A stretch of 64,000 bases of DNA from Acinetobacter sp. TR3 (lineage in GTDB: Bacteria > Pseudomonadota > Gammaproteobacteria > Pseudomonadales > Moraxellaceae). Numbering within the stretch: the stretch's first letter is position 1; every line of letters begins with the position of its first letter. Location: NCBI RefSeq assembly GCF_027105055.1, contig NZ_CP114264.1, positions 3,162,001-3,226,000 on the forward strand, read 5' to 3'. Below the pieces are notes generated by a model. That model was not told where the DNA came from, ran no database searches, and was given only the letters and a program-made list of their open reading frames with translations. This document shows, piece by piece, positions 48,181-57,084 of this stretch. The position numbers and the translations under genes were made by a program.

Positions 48181-50010
48181 TTACAGAACGCGTACAGCAC
48201 CTTTCGCAGCACTGGTTGAATGCAAAGCATAAATTTTCAAAGATTTTGAAACTTTACGCTTACGCTCTTCCGCTGGATGCCAACCTTTGGCTTCTTGAGC
48301 TGTACGGCGATGTGCCATCGTTGCATCATCTACATCAAGGTGAATGGTACGATTCGGAATATCGATTTGGATGGTATCACCATCTTCAACCAGACCAATT
48401 GCACCACCTTCCGCTGCTTCTGGAGACACGTGACCAATTGATAAACCTGAAGAACCACCAGAGAAGCGACCATCAGTAATCAATGCACAGTCCTTACCCA
48501 AACCTTTCGACTTCAAGTAACTGGTTGGGTACAACATTTCCTGCATGCCTGGACCACCACGTGGGCCTTCATAACGAATGACAACGATGTCACCTGCCAC
48601 GATCTTATGATCTAAAATCGCTTCAACCGCTGAATCTTGGCTTTCAAAAACACGCGCTGTACCGGTGAATTTAAGAATCGACTCATCCACACCCGCAGTT
48701 TTCACAATACAGCCATCTAAAGCAATGTTACCGTAAAGGACTGCCAAGCCGCCGTCTTTAGAGAAAGCATGTTCAGCATTACGAATCACACCTTTCTCAC
48801 GGTCACCATCCAAAGTTGAATAATAACGGTTTTGTGAGAATGCCACTTGAGTTGGAACACCACCCGGTGATGAGCGATAGAACTCATAAACATCAGCATC
48901 TTCAGTACGGATAATATCCCACTTGTCTAAGGCATCTTTCAGAGTAGGTTCATGTACCGTTGGGCAAGAGGTGTTCAGTAAGTTAGCACGATCGAGTTCA
49001 CCCAAGATCGCCATGATACCCCCAGCACGGTGTACATCTTCCATGTGCACATCTGACTTTGCAGGTGCAACTTTAGACAATACAGGTACTTTACGAGATA
49101 AATTGTCGATATCATCCATAGTGAAATCAACTTCTGCTTCATGTGCAGCAGCAAGCAAATGCAATACGGTATTGGTAGAACCACCCATTGCAATATCCAA
49201 AGTCATCGCATTTTCAAATGCTGCTTTGGTTGCAATTGAACGTGGCAGAATGCTGTCGTCATTTTGTTCATAATAACGTTTCGCCAGTTCAACTACTAAA
49301 CGACCCGCTTTTAAGAACAATTTTTCACGGTTGGCATGTGTTGCAACAATAGAACCATTACCCGGCAATGATAAACCCAAAGCTTCAGTTAAACAGTTCA
49401 TTGAGTTTGCAGTAAACATACCCGAACATGAACCACAAGTTGGACATGCCGAACGCTCAAATGCTGCAACTTCTTCATCGGTATAGCTTTCATCTGCTGC
49501 AACGACCATGGCATCAACAAGGTCAATGGCTTTTTCATTACCACGGAATTTGACTTTACCCGCTTCCATAGGACCGCCAGACACGAACACCACTGGGATA
49601 TTCAAGCGCATTGCTGCCATCAGCATTCCCGGTGTGATCTTGTCACAGTTCGAGATACACACCATTGCATCGGCACAATGGGCATTGACCATGTATTCTA
49701 CAGAATCGGCAATTAAATCACGTGATGGTAGTGAATACAGCATCCCGTCATGGCCCATGGCAATCCCGTCATCAACGGCAATGGTATTAAATTCTTTTGC
49801 GACACCACCAGAAGCTTCAATTTCTCGTGCAACCAGTTGCCCTAAATCTTTAAGATGCACATGTCCAGGAACAAATTGGGTAAATGAATTGACCACCGCA
49901 ATAATTGGTTTGCCAAAATCTTCATCTTTCATACCTGTCGCACGCCATAAACCGCGCGCGCCAGCCATATTTCTTCCATGTGTTGATGTTTTCGAACGAT
50001 AATCAGGCAT
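48181..50010 (-). CDS. ilvD: Dihydroxy-acid dehydratase
   Basis: IlvD dehydrates 2,3-dihydroxy-isovalerate and related acids in branched-chain amino-acid synthesis, using an iron-sulfur cluster. The 609-residue protein begins [19 protein letters not shown] and has the cluster cysteines in [12 protein letters not shown] (about 122-133) and [17 protein letters not shown] (about 195). The late [23 protein letters not shown] segment is also family-typical. The ATG at 50010 was preferred over one 42 bp upstream, which adds residues foreign to the family. Confidence 0.97.
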   Translation of the reverse strand: MPDYRSKTSTHGRNMAGARGLWRATGMKDEDFGKPIIAVVNSFTQFVPGHVHLKDLGQLVAREIEASGGVAKEFNTIAVDDGIAMGHDGMLYSLPSRDLIADSVEYMVNAHCADAMVCISNCDKITPGMLMAAMRLNIPVVFVSGGPMEAGKVKFRGNEKAIDLVDAMVVAADESYTDEEVAAFERSACPTCGSCSGMFTANSMNCLTEALGLSLPGNGSIVATHANREKLFLKAGRLVVELAKRYYEQNDDSILPRSIATKAAFENAMTLDIAMGGSTNTVLHLLAAAHEAEVDFTMDDIDNLSRKVPVLSKVAPAKSDVHMEDVHRAGGIMAILGELDRANLLNTSCPTVHEPTLKDALDKWDIIRTEDADVYEFYRSSPGGVPTQVAFSQNRYYSTLDGDREKGVIRNAEHAFSKDGGLAVLYGNIALDGCIVKTAGVDESILKFTGTARVFESQDSAVEAILDHKIVAGDIVVIRYEGPRGGPGMQEMLYPTSYLKSKGLGKDCALITDGRFSGGSSGLSIGHVSPEAAEGGAIGLVEDGDTIQIDIPNRTIHLDVDDATMAHRRTAQEAKGWHPAEERKRKVSKSLKIYALHSTSAAKGAVRVL

Positions 50011-50168
50011 TTTTGATTCCCAACAAGTTTGTGCTCGAGAAGAATAGGACATTCTCTCTGGCGAAATGATACTGAGCTCTTTGCATCATACTACAAGTTA
50101 TCGTTTAACAGATGACCAACAGGCCTATCTTTTTTTGCTCAAAAGCAATTCATGCCCTGAATTAGGGG

Positions 50169-50201
50169 CTTATCGCTTTTTCGCTTATAATTTGCGATAA
50201 G
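50169..50201 (+). promoter_or_regulatory. fmt promoter region with palindrome
   Basis: A good -10 box TATAAT (50186-50191) lies between arms CTTATCGC (50169-50176) and GCGATAAG (50194-50201), a perfect 8-bp inverted repeat. The -35 is not clear. The start codon is about 25 bp downstream. Confidence 0.5.
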
Positions 50202-50220
50202 TTTTATTTGGATTCCATTT

Positions 50221-51183
50221 GTGAAAATCATTTTTGCTGGTACACCTGAATTTGCAGCAACTGCATTAGCGGCATTATTAAAAACATCACACCAAATTAT
50301 TGCTGTTTATACCCAGCCTGACCGTAAATCAGGACGTGGTCAAAAATTAACGCCATCGCCTGTTAAACAATTGGCACTTGAACACGATTTACCCGTTTAC
50401 CAACCTTTGAATTTTAAAGCGTCTACCGAAGAAGGCTTGGGAGCTCGACAAGAACTTGCTGCTCTAGGTGCTGATGTGATGGTGGTTGCAGCCTATGGTT
50501 TAATCTTACCGCAAGCGGTTTTAGATACCCCTAAATATGGCTGTTTAAATATCCATGGTTCACTATTACCCCGCTGGCGTGGTGCTGCACCAATTCAACG
50601 TGCCATTGCCACAGGTGATACTGAAACGGGCATCACCATCATGCAAATGGCGGCAGGTTTAGATACAGGCGATATGATGTATAAAACCTACTGTCCAATC
50701 ACCGCCGAAGATACGTCTGCTAGCTTGCATGACAAATTGGCTGCTCAAGGTGCAGAAGCGATTTGTACCGTACTCGAATCTGAACAAAGCTTACAAGATT
50801 TTATCGAAAGACGTGAAGTACAAGATGAAGCTCTCACCGTCTATGCACATAAATTGGTTAAAGCAGAAGCTCGGATTGATTGGCGTCTGAATGCTAGTCA
50901 AATAGATCGTAATATTCGTGCTTTTAATCCTTGGCCAGTGGCTTTTATCCAACTGAATGAAAACAATGCTTTAAGGGTTTGGAATTCGATCCTTTCTGAA
51001 CACAGTAAAACGGATGCTCAATTGGGGGAAATCATAGGAATTGATAAACAAGGCGTACATGTTGCCTGTGGCGACAATAGCGCAGTGTGCTTAACCAGTT
51101 TGCAATGGCCAGGTGCTAAAGCCCTCAATCCAGTTCAAATTAGCCAAACCCAGAAATTACATCTTGGACAAATTCTCCCATGA
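50221..51183 (+). CDS. fmt: Methionyl-tRNA formyltransferase
   Basis: Fmt formylates initiator Met-tRNA. The 320-residue protein starts at GTG and has FAGTPEFAATAL, the formyltransferase active-site segment NIHGSLLPRWRGAAPIQRAI (about 107-126) with catalytic His, and a C-terminal tRNA-binding domain (FNPWPVAF). It overlaps rsmB by 4 bp (ATGA), so the two are translationally coupled. The usual upstream partner def is absent. Confidence 0.97.
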   Translation: MKIIFAGTPEFAATALAALLKTSHQIIAVYTQPDRKSGRGQKLTPSPVKQLALEHDLPVYQPLNFKASTEEGLGARQELAALGADVMVVAAYGLILPQAVLDTPKYGCLNIHGSLLPRWRGAAPIQRAIATGDTETGITIMQMAAGLDTGDMMYKTYCPITAEDTSASLHDKLAAQGAEAICTVLESEQSLQDFIERREVQDEALTVYAHKLVKAEARIDWRLNASQIDRNIRAFNPWPVAFIQLNENNALRVWNSILSEHSKTDAQLGEIIGIDKQGVHVACGDNSAVCLTSLQWPGAKALNPVQISQTQKLHLGQILP

Positions 51184-52487
51184 GCCAATCGAATCAATCA
51201 TCTACAAAAAATTTGAACCTGCGTGCGCAAGTGATCAAAACACTTTTGGCTGTTCAAAATGGGCAATCTTTGGCTTCTGTTTTAAATCAACATATCAATA
51301 TTGTTTCTGAACGTGACCGTGGTTTATATCATGAGCTTACTTTAGGGTGTTTACGCCAATGGTTTTCTTTAAAAGCAATTACTCTACCATTGCTTACGAA
51401 ACCATTAGACAATGAAGCACTAGAAAGTTGTTTATATCTTGGTCTATATCAAATTTTATGTACCCGTATTCCTGTACATGCTGCGATTTCAGAAACGGTA
51501 AATGCGGCTAAGCAACTCGGTTTCGAACCAATGAGTGGTTTGGTCAATGCGATTCTGCGTCGTGTTTCACGTGAAACAGCTGAGTTTGAAACAGCGTTGA
51601 ATAATACGCATGGTTTACCAAGTTGGTTATTCAAGCGACTTAAAAAAGATTGGCCTGAGCAAGCAGAGACTCTATGCCAAGCCTTAAAACAAGTCGCTCC
51701 ACTAACTCTCCGCATCAATGAACGCCAAGTCAGTCGCAACGAATATTTAGAGATCTTGGACGAAGAGCAGATTGATGCTCGTCCTTGCACGCTTTCAGAT
51801 GTTGGTATTGTTTTGGAGCAAACGGGCAATATTACCCATTTACCCGGTTTCGAAGAAGGTGGTTTTTCTGTTCAAGATGAACATGCACAATTGTGCGCGA
51901 CGCTTTTACCGAACTTAGATAATAAAGTTGTTGTCGATGCCTGTGCTGCACCAGGGGGTAAAGCCGCACATATCCTTGAGCGCTTTAACCCTCAAAAACT
52001 GATTGCGCTGGATCATGATGCCAAACGTTTATTGCGTGTTTCTGAAAATTTAGAACGTCTTGCCCTAGATCAGGACAATGTTGAAATTATTACCGCTGAT
52101 GCCACCACGTGGCAGGCACAGGAACTGGTTGATTGTATCGTGCTGGATGCGCCTTGTTCTGCAACAGGTGTGATTCGTCGCCACCCCGATATTCGTCTGT
52201 TAAGACAATCAACCGATATCGCACAAACGGTGGCCTTACAGCAACAAATTTTGCAGCAGATGTGGCAACAACTCAAAGTTGGTGGGACGTTGTTGTATAT
52301 CACCTGTTCGCTTCTAAAGGCTGAAAATGAGCAGCAAATGGCGGCATTCTTTGCAGAACATGCGGATGCAGAAGAAATCAAAATCAATGCGGATTGGGGT
52401 ATTGAACAGACTTATGGTCGTCAATTATTACCGTCTGCGCACTCTGGCGATGGTTTCTATTATTGCTATATTAAAAAAGTGGCGTAA
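51180..52487 (+). CDS. rsmB: 16S rRNA (cytosine-967-C5)-methyltransferase
   Basis: RsmB (Sun) methylates C967 of 16S rRNA. The 435-residue protein has an N-terminal NusB-like RNA-binding domain (about 10-140) and a Rossmann methyltransferase domain with the SAM motif DACAAPGGKAAHIL (about 257), the catalytic Cys of motif IV in DAPCSATG (about 325) and TCSLL (motif VI). It is coupled to fmt and ends at a strong terminator. Confidence 0.97.
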   Translation: MSQSNQSSTKNLNLRAQVIKTLLAVQNGQSLASVLNQHINIVSERDRGLYHELTLGCLRQWFSLKAITLPLLTKPLDNEALESCLYLGLYQILCTRIPVHAAISETVNAAKQLGFEPMSGLVNAILRRVSRETAEFETALNNTHGLPSWLFKRLKKDWPEQAETLCQALKQVAPLTLRINERQVSRNEYLEILDEEQIDARPCTLSDVGIVLEQTGNITHLPGFEEGGFSVQDEHAQLCATLLPNLDNKVVVDACAAPGGKAAHILERFNPQKLIALDHDAKRLLRVSENLERLALDQDNVEIITADATTWQAQELVDCIVLDAPCSATGVIRRHPDIRLLRQSTDIAQTVALQQQILQQMWQQLKVGGTLLYITCSLLKAENEQQMAAFFAEHADAEEIKINADWGIEQTYGRQLLPSAHSGDGFYYCYIKKVA

Positions 52488-52489
52488 TA

Positions 52490-52521
52490 AAAAAAGCAGG
52501 CTGAAAGCCTGCTTTTTTTTA
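52490..52521. terminator. Terminator between rsmB and metS
   Basis: A 12-bp stem (AAAAAGCAGGCT / AGCCTGCTTTTT) with loop GAA and T run serves convergent genes. Confidence 0.93.
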
Positions 52522-52528
52522 AATTAAT

Positions 52529-52672
52529 TTACAGCGTATGTTGGTCTTTGACTTCTTCCAGAACGTCATCAAGCTCTTCTGGATGTTTCATCAAGTGTAG
52601 GATAGACAAAGCAAGTCCGCCCCATAAAAACACCATTGAAATGATCATCATCACGATTGCTGAAGTATTCAT
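52529..52672 (-). CDS. metS: MetS-like small subunit of the methionine/alanine NSS transporter
   Basis: A 47-residue protein with one membrane helix (about 4-27; AIVMMIISMVFLWGGLALSIL) and an acidic tail (HPEELDDVLEEVKDQ). This is the size and pattern of MetS, the small partner of the MetP sodium-driven methionine/alanine importer described in Corynebacterium. The AGGAG ribosome-binding site overlaps the metP stop codon, and the ATG follows 10 bp after it, so translation is coupled to metP. It is below the size that usual gene tracks report. Confidence 0.88.
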   Translation of the reverse strand: MNTSAIVMMIISMVFLWGGLALSILHLMKHPEELDDVLEEVKDQHTL

Positions 52673-52682
52673 AACTGCGCTC

Positions 52683-54161
52683 CTAGCGATCTTTCATTTT
52701 GCTGAGTATAACTGCAACGACAGCACAGAAAATCACACTGCCCCATCCAAAGACACCTTGCAAGCTCATGCTATACGTATCGTAACCATTTTTGACCAAG
52801 TTAAACACTGTCATGCTCAATGTGGTTAATAAGATCAAAGACGTGATCACAGTTAAAGTGAAATCCCAACCTTTACCCAATTGAATCGTCGAAATACGGT
52901 TCACATGATCACGAAGTTCTATTAAAGCTGAACGCTTAAACCAAGCCACACTGATGATGGATAATAATGCACCACCAATAATCCCGATGTTATTGATAAA
53001 GTGATCCACAATATCCACCAGTTTAATCGCATTTACGCTTGAGAATAAGATAACTGAAACGAATGCGCTACCACCACCAATGATGGTTACTGCTTTCTTA
53101 CGACTCCATTTTAACTTATCTTGCATCGCTGCAATTGGTACTTCCAAGATACTGACCATGGAAGAAATACCAGCGACAAAAAGCGAAGAGAAGAACAATA
53201 GACCAAATAAATCTGCACCTGCACCCAAGCTTGAAATGATTTTTGGAAAGGCAATAAATGCTAGACCAATACCACCACTGACAACATCATGTACTTCTTT
53301 CCCCGCCGCATGAGCCATAAAACCCAATGCTGCAAAAATACCAATACCTGCCAAGATCTCAGTTGAAGCATTGGCAAAACCAACGATCAAACCCGAGCCT
53401 GTTAAATTGGTTTTCGGCTTTAAGTAAGAGGAGTATGTCACCATGATCCCGAAGCCAACAGATAATGAGAAGAAAGTGTGCCCATAAGCAGCTAACCACA
53501 CTTTATAATCCATCATTGCAGACCAGTTCGGAGTGAAAAATGCATTTAAGCCTTCAGCTGCACCAGGTAAACGTAATGATTGAATCACCAAAACTGTGAA
53601 CAGAACGAATAATAAAGGCATGCAAATCTTATTTGATAATTCAACGCCTTTTTTAACGCCACCATAAAGAATAATTAATGTTAATGCCCAAATACCAACG
53701 ATCGGCCAAAATAAATGACTGACAAACTGCAAATCAAAGCCAGTTGCTTTAGAGGTCTGTAAGTACGTATTAAAGAAGAAACTTTCTGGGTCACTGCCCC
53801 ACGCCTGACCAATCGAGAAATACACATAACTTCCCGCCCACGTCAGTACGCTGGCATAGTACAAACCAATAATAATACAGACACAGACTTGCCACCAACC
53901 TAGTGTTTCACCACCTTTAAATAACGCTCTATAAGCTTTTGGAGGTGAATTACGCGCACGATGACCTGTCGCATAATCTAAAAATAAAAGAGGTAAACCA
54001 GCCGTAATGAGTGCGAGTAAATACGGAATAAGAAACGCACCACCACCATTTTCGTAGGCAACATAAGGAAAGCGCCAAATATTACCTAAACCTACAGCCG
54101 AACCAACAGCTGCAATAATAAAACCAGATCGTGATGTCCAGTTTTCACGAGAATCTGCCAT
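52683..54161 (-). CDS. metP: Sodium-dependent methionine/alanine transporter (SNF/NSS family)
   Basis: The 492-residue inner-membrane protein is a neurotransmitter:sodium symporter with 11-12 helices. Helix 1 carries SRSGFIIAAVGSAVGLGNIWRFPYVAYENGGGAFLIPY, with the sodium-site residues of the family. SFFSLSVGFGIMVTYSSYL is the helix 6 motif. The neighbouring metS gene points to methionine/alanine import as in the MetPS system; substrates were not checked. A multi-hairpin leader lies upstream (54185-54311). Confidence 0.9.
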   Translation of the reverse strand: MADSRENWTSRSGFIIAAVGSAVGLGNIWRFPYVAYENGGGAFLIPYLLALITAGLPLLFLDYATGHRARNSPPKAYRALFKGGETLGWWQVCVCIIIGLYYASVLTWAGSYVYFSIGQAWGSDPESFFFNTYLQTSKATGFDLQFVSHLFWPIVGIWALTLIILYGGVKKGVELSNKICMPLLFVLFTVLVIQSLRLPGAAEGLNAFFTPNWSAMMDYKVWLAAYGHTFFSLSVGFGIMVTYSSYLKPKTNLTGSGLIVGFANASTEILAGIGIFAALGFMAHAAGKEVHDVVSGGIGLAFIAFPKIISSLGAGADLFGLLFFSSLFVAGISSMVSILEVPIAAMQDKLKWSRKKAVTIIGGGSAFVSVILFSSVNAIKLVDIVDHFINNIGIIGGALLSIISVAWFKRSALIELRDHVNRISTIQLGKGWDFTLTVITSLILLTTLSMTVFNLVKNGYDTYSMSLQGVFGWGSVIFCAVVAVILSKMKDR

Positions 54162-54184
54162 ATAACACCTAAAAATTTACTGCT

Positions 54185-54237
54185 GGCATTTTTCATACTG
54201 CGTTAGGTTTTATTATCCAACAGACATGAAAAGTGCC
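54185..54237 (-). promoter_or_regulatory. Leader hairpin immediately upstream of metP
   Basis: A 12-position stem with one mismatch (GGCACTTTTCAT / ATGAAAAATGCC on the minus strand) closes 23 nt before the metP start codon, with a possible inner stem (CUG/CAG and UUGG/CC). It could modulate metP translation. Confidence 0.5.
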
Positions 54238-54239
54238 AT

Positions 54240-54311
54240 AAAAAATATTGTTTTGCTTGCATGAAATTCCAACCTTGTGGGCCTCTCACTTTCATGAACA
54301 AACAAGCAAAA
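54240..54311 (-). promoter_or_regulatory. Attenuator-like hairpin in the metP leader
   Basis: Minus-strand arms TTTTGCTTG and CAAGCAAAA plus an inner CATGAAA/TTTCATG stem form one long hairpin with a 6-nt bulge. It is followed by ATATTTTTT, about 80 nt before metP: a terminator-like element inside the leader. Confidence 0.5.
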
Positions 54312-54534
54312 ACCAAACCATCTTCCTTAAAGATTGGATTTTGTTTTTCTGCTTTTTAATAGCCGAACAATACCTGTTTTTATTTCTTTTTACTGTAATT
54401 TCTGTCTGAAAAATTATGTTTTTTAAATAACTGATTATTTTTTAACTGAATGAAATTTTGACCTTACAGTCAATTTATAAAATCAAGTATATAAACTAAT
54501 CAAGCGAAGCCAGAACTCCGCTTGAACTTCTATT

Positions 54535-55977
54535 TTATTGTTTAATTGCGAGCAAACGTTCTTCTTGCATATCACGAATCGCTGAGTGAATTCCTTCGCG
54601 ACCTAATCCAGAATCCTTCACGCCACCATAAGGCATGTTATCGACACGGAATGTAGGCACATCATTAATGATGACTCCACCAACATGCAAATGATCCCAT
54701 GCATACAGTATTTTATTCAGATTTTGCGTATATACCCCTGCCTGTAAACCAAAACGACTTTGATTAATTGTATTAATACCCTGCTCAAACTCTTTAAATT
54801 TTTCTAAAATAGCAATCGGGCCAAATGCTTCATCCTTATAAATTTCTAGCTTGGGATCAACATTTTCCAGTAAGGTTGGTTCAAATAATACCCCTTGTAA
54901 ATGTCCTCCCGTCAGAACCTTTGCCCCTTTTTTCTCGGCTTTATCAACCCATTTTTTCAAGCGAACAGCTTCAGCTTCCTTAATCATCGGACCTACTAAT
55001 GTGGTATTGAGCTTTGGATCATCTACTTTAATTTTTTTCAGTTTAGCAATCAGTTTCTTTTTCACTTCCACATAAAGATCAGCATGAACTAAAATCCGTT
55101 GTACACTGATACAGACTTGCCCTGCATGTGCATAAGCGGCACTGATCAAACGATCAATCAGCGCCTCATCAATCACGGTATCTGCATCGATCAGAACCGC
55201 AGCGTTCCCACCCAGTTCCAAAGTAACTTTCTTACGCCCTGCACGCGCTTTCATGTCCCAACCAACCTGATCTGACCCCGTAAAGCTGAGTAATTTAAAT
55301 CGATCATCTGTTACCAAAATATCCGCTGCTTGGCGATCACAAGGCAACACTGACCATGAGCCTTTGGGTAAATCAGTTTCCGCCAAAACTTTGGCAATCA
55401 TTAATGCACTGATCGGTGTCAAACTCGCAGGCTTCAATACAAATGGACAACCTGCTGCAATTGCAGGTGCGATCTTGTGTGCCACCAGATTTAAAGGGAA
55501 ATTAAATGGGCTAATCAGCGAAACTGCACCAATTGGCACATGCTTAACCATACCTCGAAAACGAGCAGCCGCAGGCGTTACTGCCAAAGGCAACATTCGA
55601 CCATCATCAAGTTGTGTGACCGCATCTGCAGCCAATTGGAAAGTATTTATCAGACGTTCCACTTCTGCACTTGCAGCACCTCGCGGCTTACCCCCTTCAA
55701 CAATCAATATTTCTGTCAATTCTTCACGTAATTCATTAAAACGTTTAACGCAATGTAATAGAACTTTTTGTTTTTCAAATGGCTTAAGAGTCGCCATATC
55801 TACCTCAGCTTTAACTGATGCAGAAATTGCTTTTTCCAACACTTTTTCATCTGCTAACGCAACTCTAGCATAGACCGTATTAGTATATTTATCATGAACT
55901 TCTAACCATTGACCTGTCGTTACTGCTTTTCCTGCAACATACAAAGGATAATCCACAACATTTTGTGCATCGGTCAT
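54535..55977 (-). CDS. NAD(P)-dependent aldehyde dehydrogenase
   Basis: The 480-residue protein shows class-typical motifs: the Asn region SPFNFPLNLVAHKIAPAIAAGCPFVLKPA, the LELGGN catalytic Glu segment, and the nucleophilic Cys in HAGQVCISVQRI (about 285). The segment PYGGVKDSGLGREG at the end is also family-typical. The aldehyde substrate cannot be told from sequence alone; relatives act on phosphonoacetaldehyde, lactaldehyde or sulfoacetaldehyde. It is divergent from the outer-membrane gene, with 132 bp between them. Confidence 0.92.
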   Translation of the reverse strand: MTDAQNVVDYPLYVAGKAVTTGQWLEVHDKYTNTVYARVALADEKVLEKAISASVKAEVDMATLKPFEKQKVLLHCVKRFNELREELTEILIVEGGKPRGAASAEVERLINTFQLAADAVTQLDDGRMLPLAVTPAAARFRGMVKHVPIGAVSLISPFNFPLNLVAHKIAPAIAAGCPFVLKPASLTPISALMIAKVLAETDLPKGSWSVLPCDRQAADILVTDDRFKLLSFTGSDQVGWDMKARAGRKKVTLELGGNAAVLIDADTVIDEALIDRLISAAYAHAGQVCISVQRILVHADLYVEVKKKLIAKLKKIKVDDPKLNTTLVGPMIKEAEAVRLKKWVDKAEKKGAKVLTGGHLQGVLFEPTLLENVDPKLEIYKDEAFGPIAILEKFKEFEQGINTINQSRFGLQAGVYTQNLNKILYAWDHLHVGGVIINDVPTFRVDNMPYGGVKDSGLGREGIHSAIRDMQEERLLAIKQ

Positions 55978-56109
55978 TATTCTTCATCCCATTATCAAAA
56001 TTTAAAATTAGACTACTGTATATTTTCAATTATCACTATATGATTCGCCCAATCACTGATGAATTCACAACAATTCATTACGGTTTTTGATATGAATTAG
56101 GACAATCAA

Positions 56110-56805
56110 ATGAAAATATTAAAAATATCAATCTTAGCTTTAGGGACAAGTCTGTGTAGTCTAGCACAAGCAGATATGATTGGTGTAAAAGGCGATCTCA
56201 GCTACTGGAATTACAACGGTGAAGCCAATGTAGCTGCACAAACATCTGCACCAGATCAAGACCTTGATCGTAAGGGATCTGCACAGGTTTCGCTTGCATT
56301 TGAGCACCCGATTCCACTGATTCCAAATGCAAAAATTCGCTATGTGAATTTAAAATCACAAACTGAAAATGAAGTTGCAGGTCGGCCAGTTTATGACTTG
56401 AACATAGACCATACCGATTTCATTTTATATTATGAAATCTTGGATACCATCGTAAATGCAGATGTTGGTTTAGGTGCAACCAGTTTAAATGGTGATGTTA
56501 AAACACTCGGTTTAAGCAAAACAGACATCGATAAAACTGTTCCTGTGATCTATGGATCAGCAGGGGTAAAATTACCATTTACAGGCTTGAGTGCTAAAGC
56601 TGAATTGTTATATAGCAACATCAATGATACCAAAATTACTGATGCACAAACCGAATTACAATACAACTTTATTGATAATCTATTGGTCGATGTTGGCTTG
56701 AAAGCTGGCTACCGTATCTTAGACATTAAATTAGATGACTACGAAAAAAACGATCTTAAATTTAATTTTAAAGGTCCTTATATCGGTTTAGATGTTCATT
56801 TCTAA
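56110..56805 (+). CDS. TIGR04219-type outer-membrane beta-barrel protein
   Basis: The 231-residue protein has a signal peptide (about 1-21; MKILKISILALGTSLCSLAQA) and a series of amphipathic strands with alternating hydrophobic residues (GVKGDLSYWNYNG, ALGAT-like turn repeats, KFNFKGPYIGLDVHF). The terminal aromatic residue is usual for barrels. This matches the TIGR04219 family of small outer-membrane proteins of unknown function. RBS AGGAC precedes the ATG. A terminator ends the gene, just before the sRNA region. Confidence 0.82.
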   Translation: MKILKISILALGTSLCSLAQADMIGVKGDLSYWNYNGEANVAAQTSAPDQDLDRKGSAQVSLAFEHPIPLIPNAKIRYVNLKSQTENEVAGRPVYDLNIDHTDFILYYEILDTIVNADVGLGATSLNGDVKTLGLSKTDIDKTVPVIYGSAGVKLPFTGLSAKAELLYSNINDTKITDAQTELQYNFIDNLLVDVGLKAGYRILDIKLDDYEKNDLKFNFKGPYIGLDVHF

Positions 56806-56821
56806 ATCGTAATAAGATGAG

Positions 56822-56848
56822 AAACGGAAGCTTCTGATTCCGTTTTTT
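56822..56848 (+). terminator. Terminator of the outer-membrane protein gene
   Basis: An 8-bp stem (AAACGGAA / TTCCGTTT) with an 8-nt loop is followed by six T. Confidence 0.9.
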
Positions 56849-56863
56849 ATTCTGCCGCATCGA

Positions 56864-56881
56864 TGTAAGCCAAAACCTACA
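56864..56881. promoter_or_regulatory. GacA-type upstream activating box
   Basis: TGTAAG-N6-CCTACA is an 18-bp near-palindrome that differs by one base from the GacA box consensus (TGTAAG-N6-CTTACA) found upstream of rsmX/Y/Z in Pseudomonas. It stands about 60-75 bp before the predicted 5' end of the GGA-rich RNA. Confidence 0.65.
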
Positions 56882-56939
56882 ACAATCGCAGCGATTGGCG
56901 AATATCCCATTCTAAAGTTTTCACATATCATACAAATCA

Positions 56940-57062
56940 TAGAGTGACAGGAAGTCTCATTGAAAATAACAAGATACGCAGGAAGCGGTCGTTCATAAGG
57001 AATATAAACGACAAGAAACTGAATACTAAGAAGCCCCGTCAGGATGATGGGGCTTCTTTTTT
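56940..57062 (+). ncRNA. Candidate CsrA/RsmA-sequestering small RNA (RsmX/Y/Z-like)
   Basis: No reading frame is present. The predicted transcript of about 120 nt carries four GGA motifs, at 56950, 56981, 56999 and 57042, each in the loop of a short hairpin. The first is GAC-AGGAA-GTC and the second CGC-AGGAA-GCG. The third is a 9-position stem with one mismatch closing AAGGAAT (56988-57012). The fourth lies in the terminator loop, as CAGGATG. CsrA recognises GGA in hairpin loops with ACARGGAUG-like context, and the first and fourth sites fit well. The 5' end is inferred from a possible -10 TATCAT (56927-56932); the -35 is weak, as expected for an activated promoter. The 3' end is the terminator. 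A GacA-type box is upstream. Known relatives RsmX, RsmY and RsmZ are 100-130 nt. Confidence 0.7.
57029..57062 (+). terminator. Terminator of the candidate sRNA
   Basis: A 9-bp stem (AGAAGCCCC / GGGGCTTCT) has an 11-nt loop, GTCAGGATGAT, followed by a T run. The loop holds the fourth GGA motif. Confidence 0.92.
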
Positions 57063-57084
57063 ATCTGTCATTTTTATACGTGAC

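Larger units (their letters stand above)
54162..54534. other. Intergenic leader region of metP, 373 bp
   Basis: No gene is present. On the minus strand this is the 5' leader of metP. It contains a terminator-like hairpin (54251-54311) and a second long hairpin (54185-54237) just before the metP start. A 7-bp stem TCAAGCG/CGCTTGA close after the aldehyde dehydrogenase stop (about 54502-54526) may end that gene. Confidence 0.6.
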
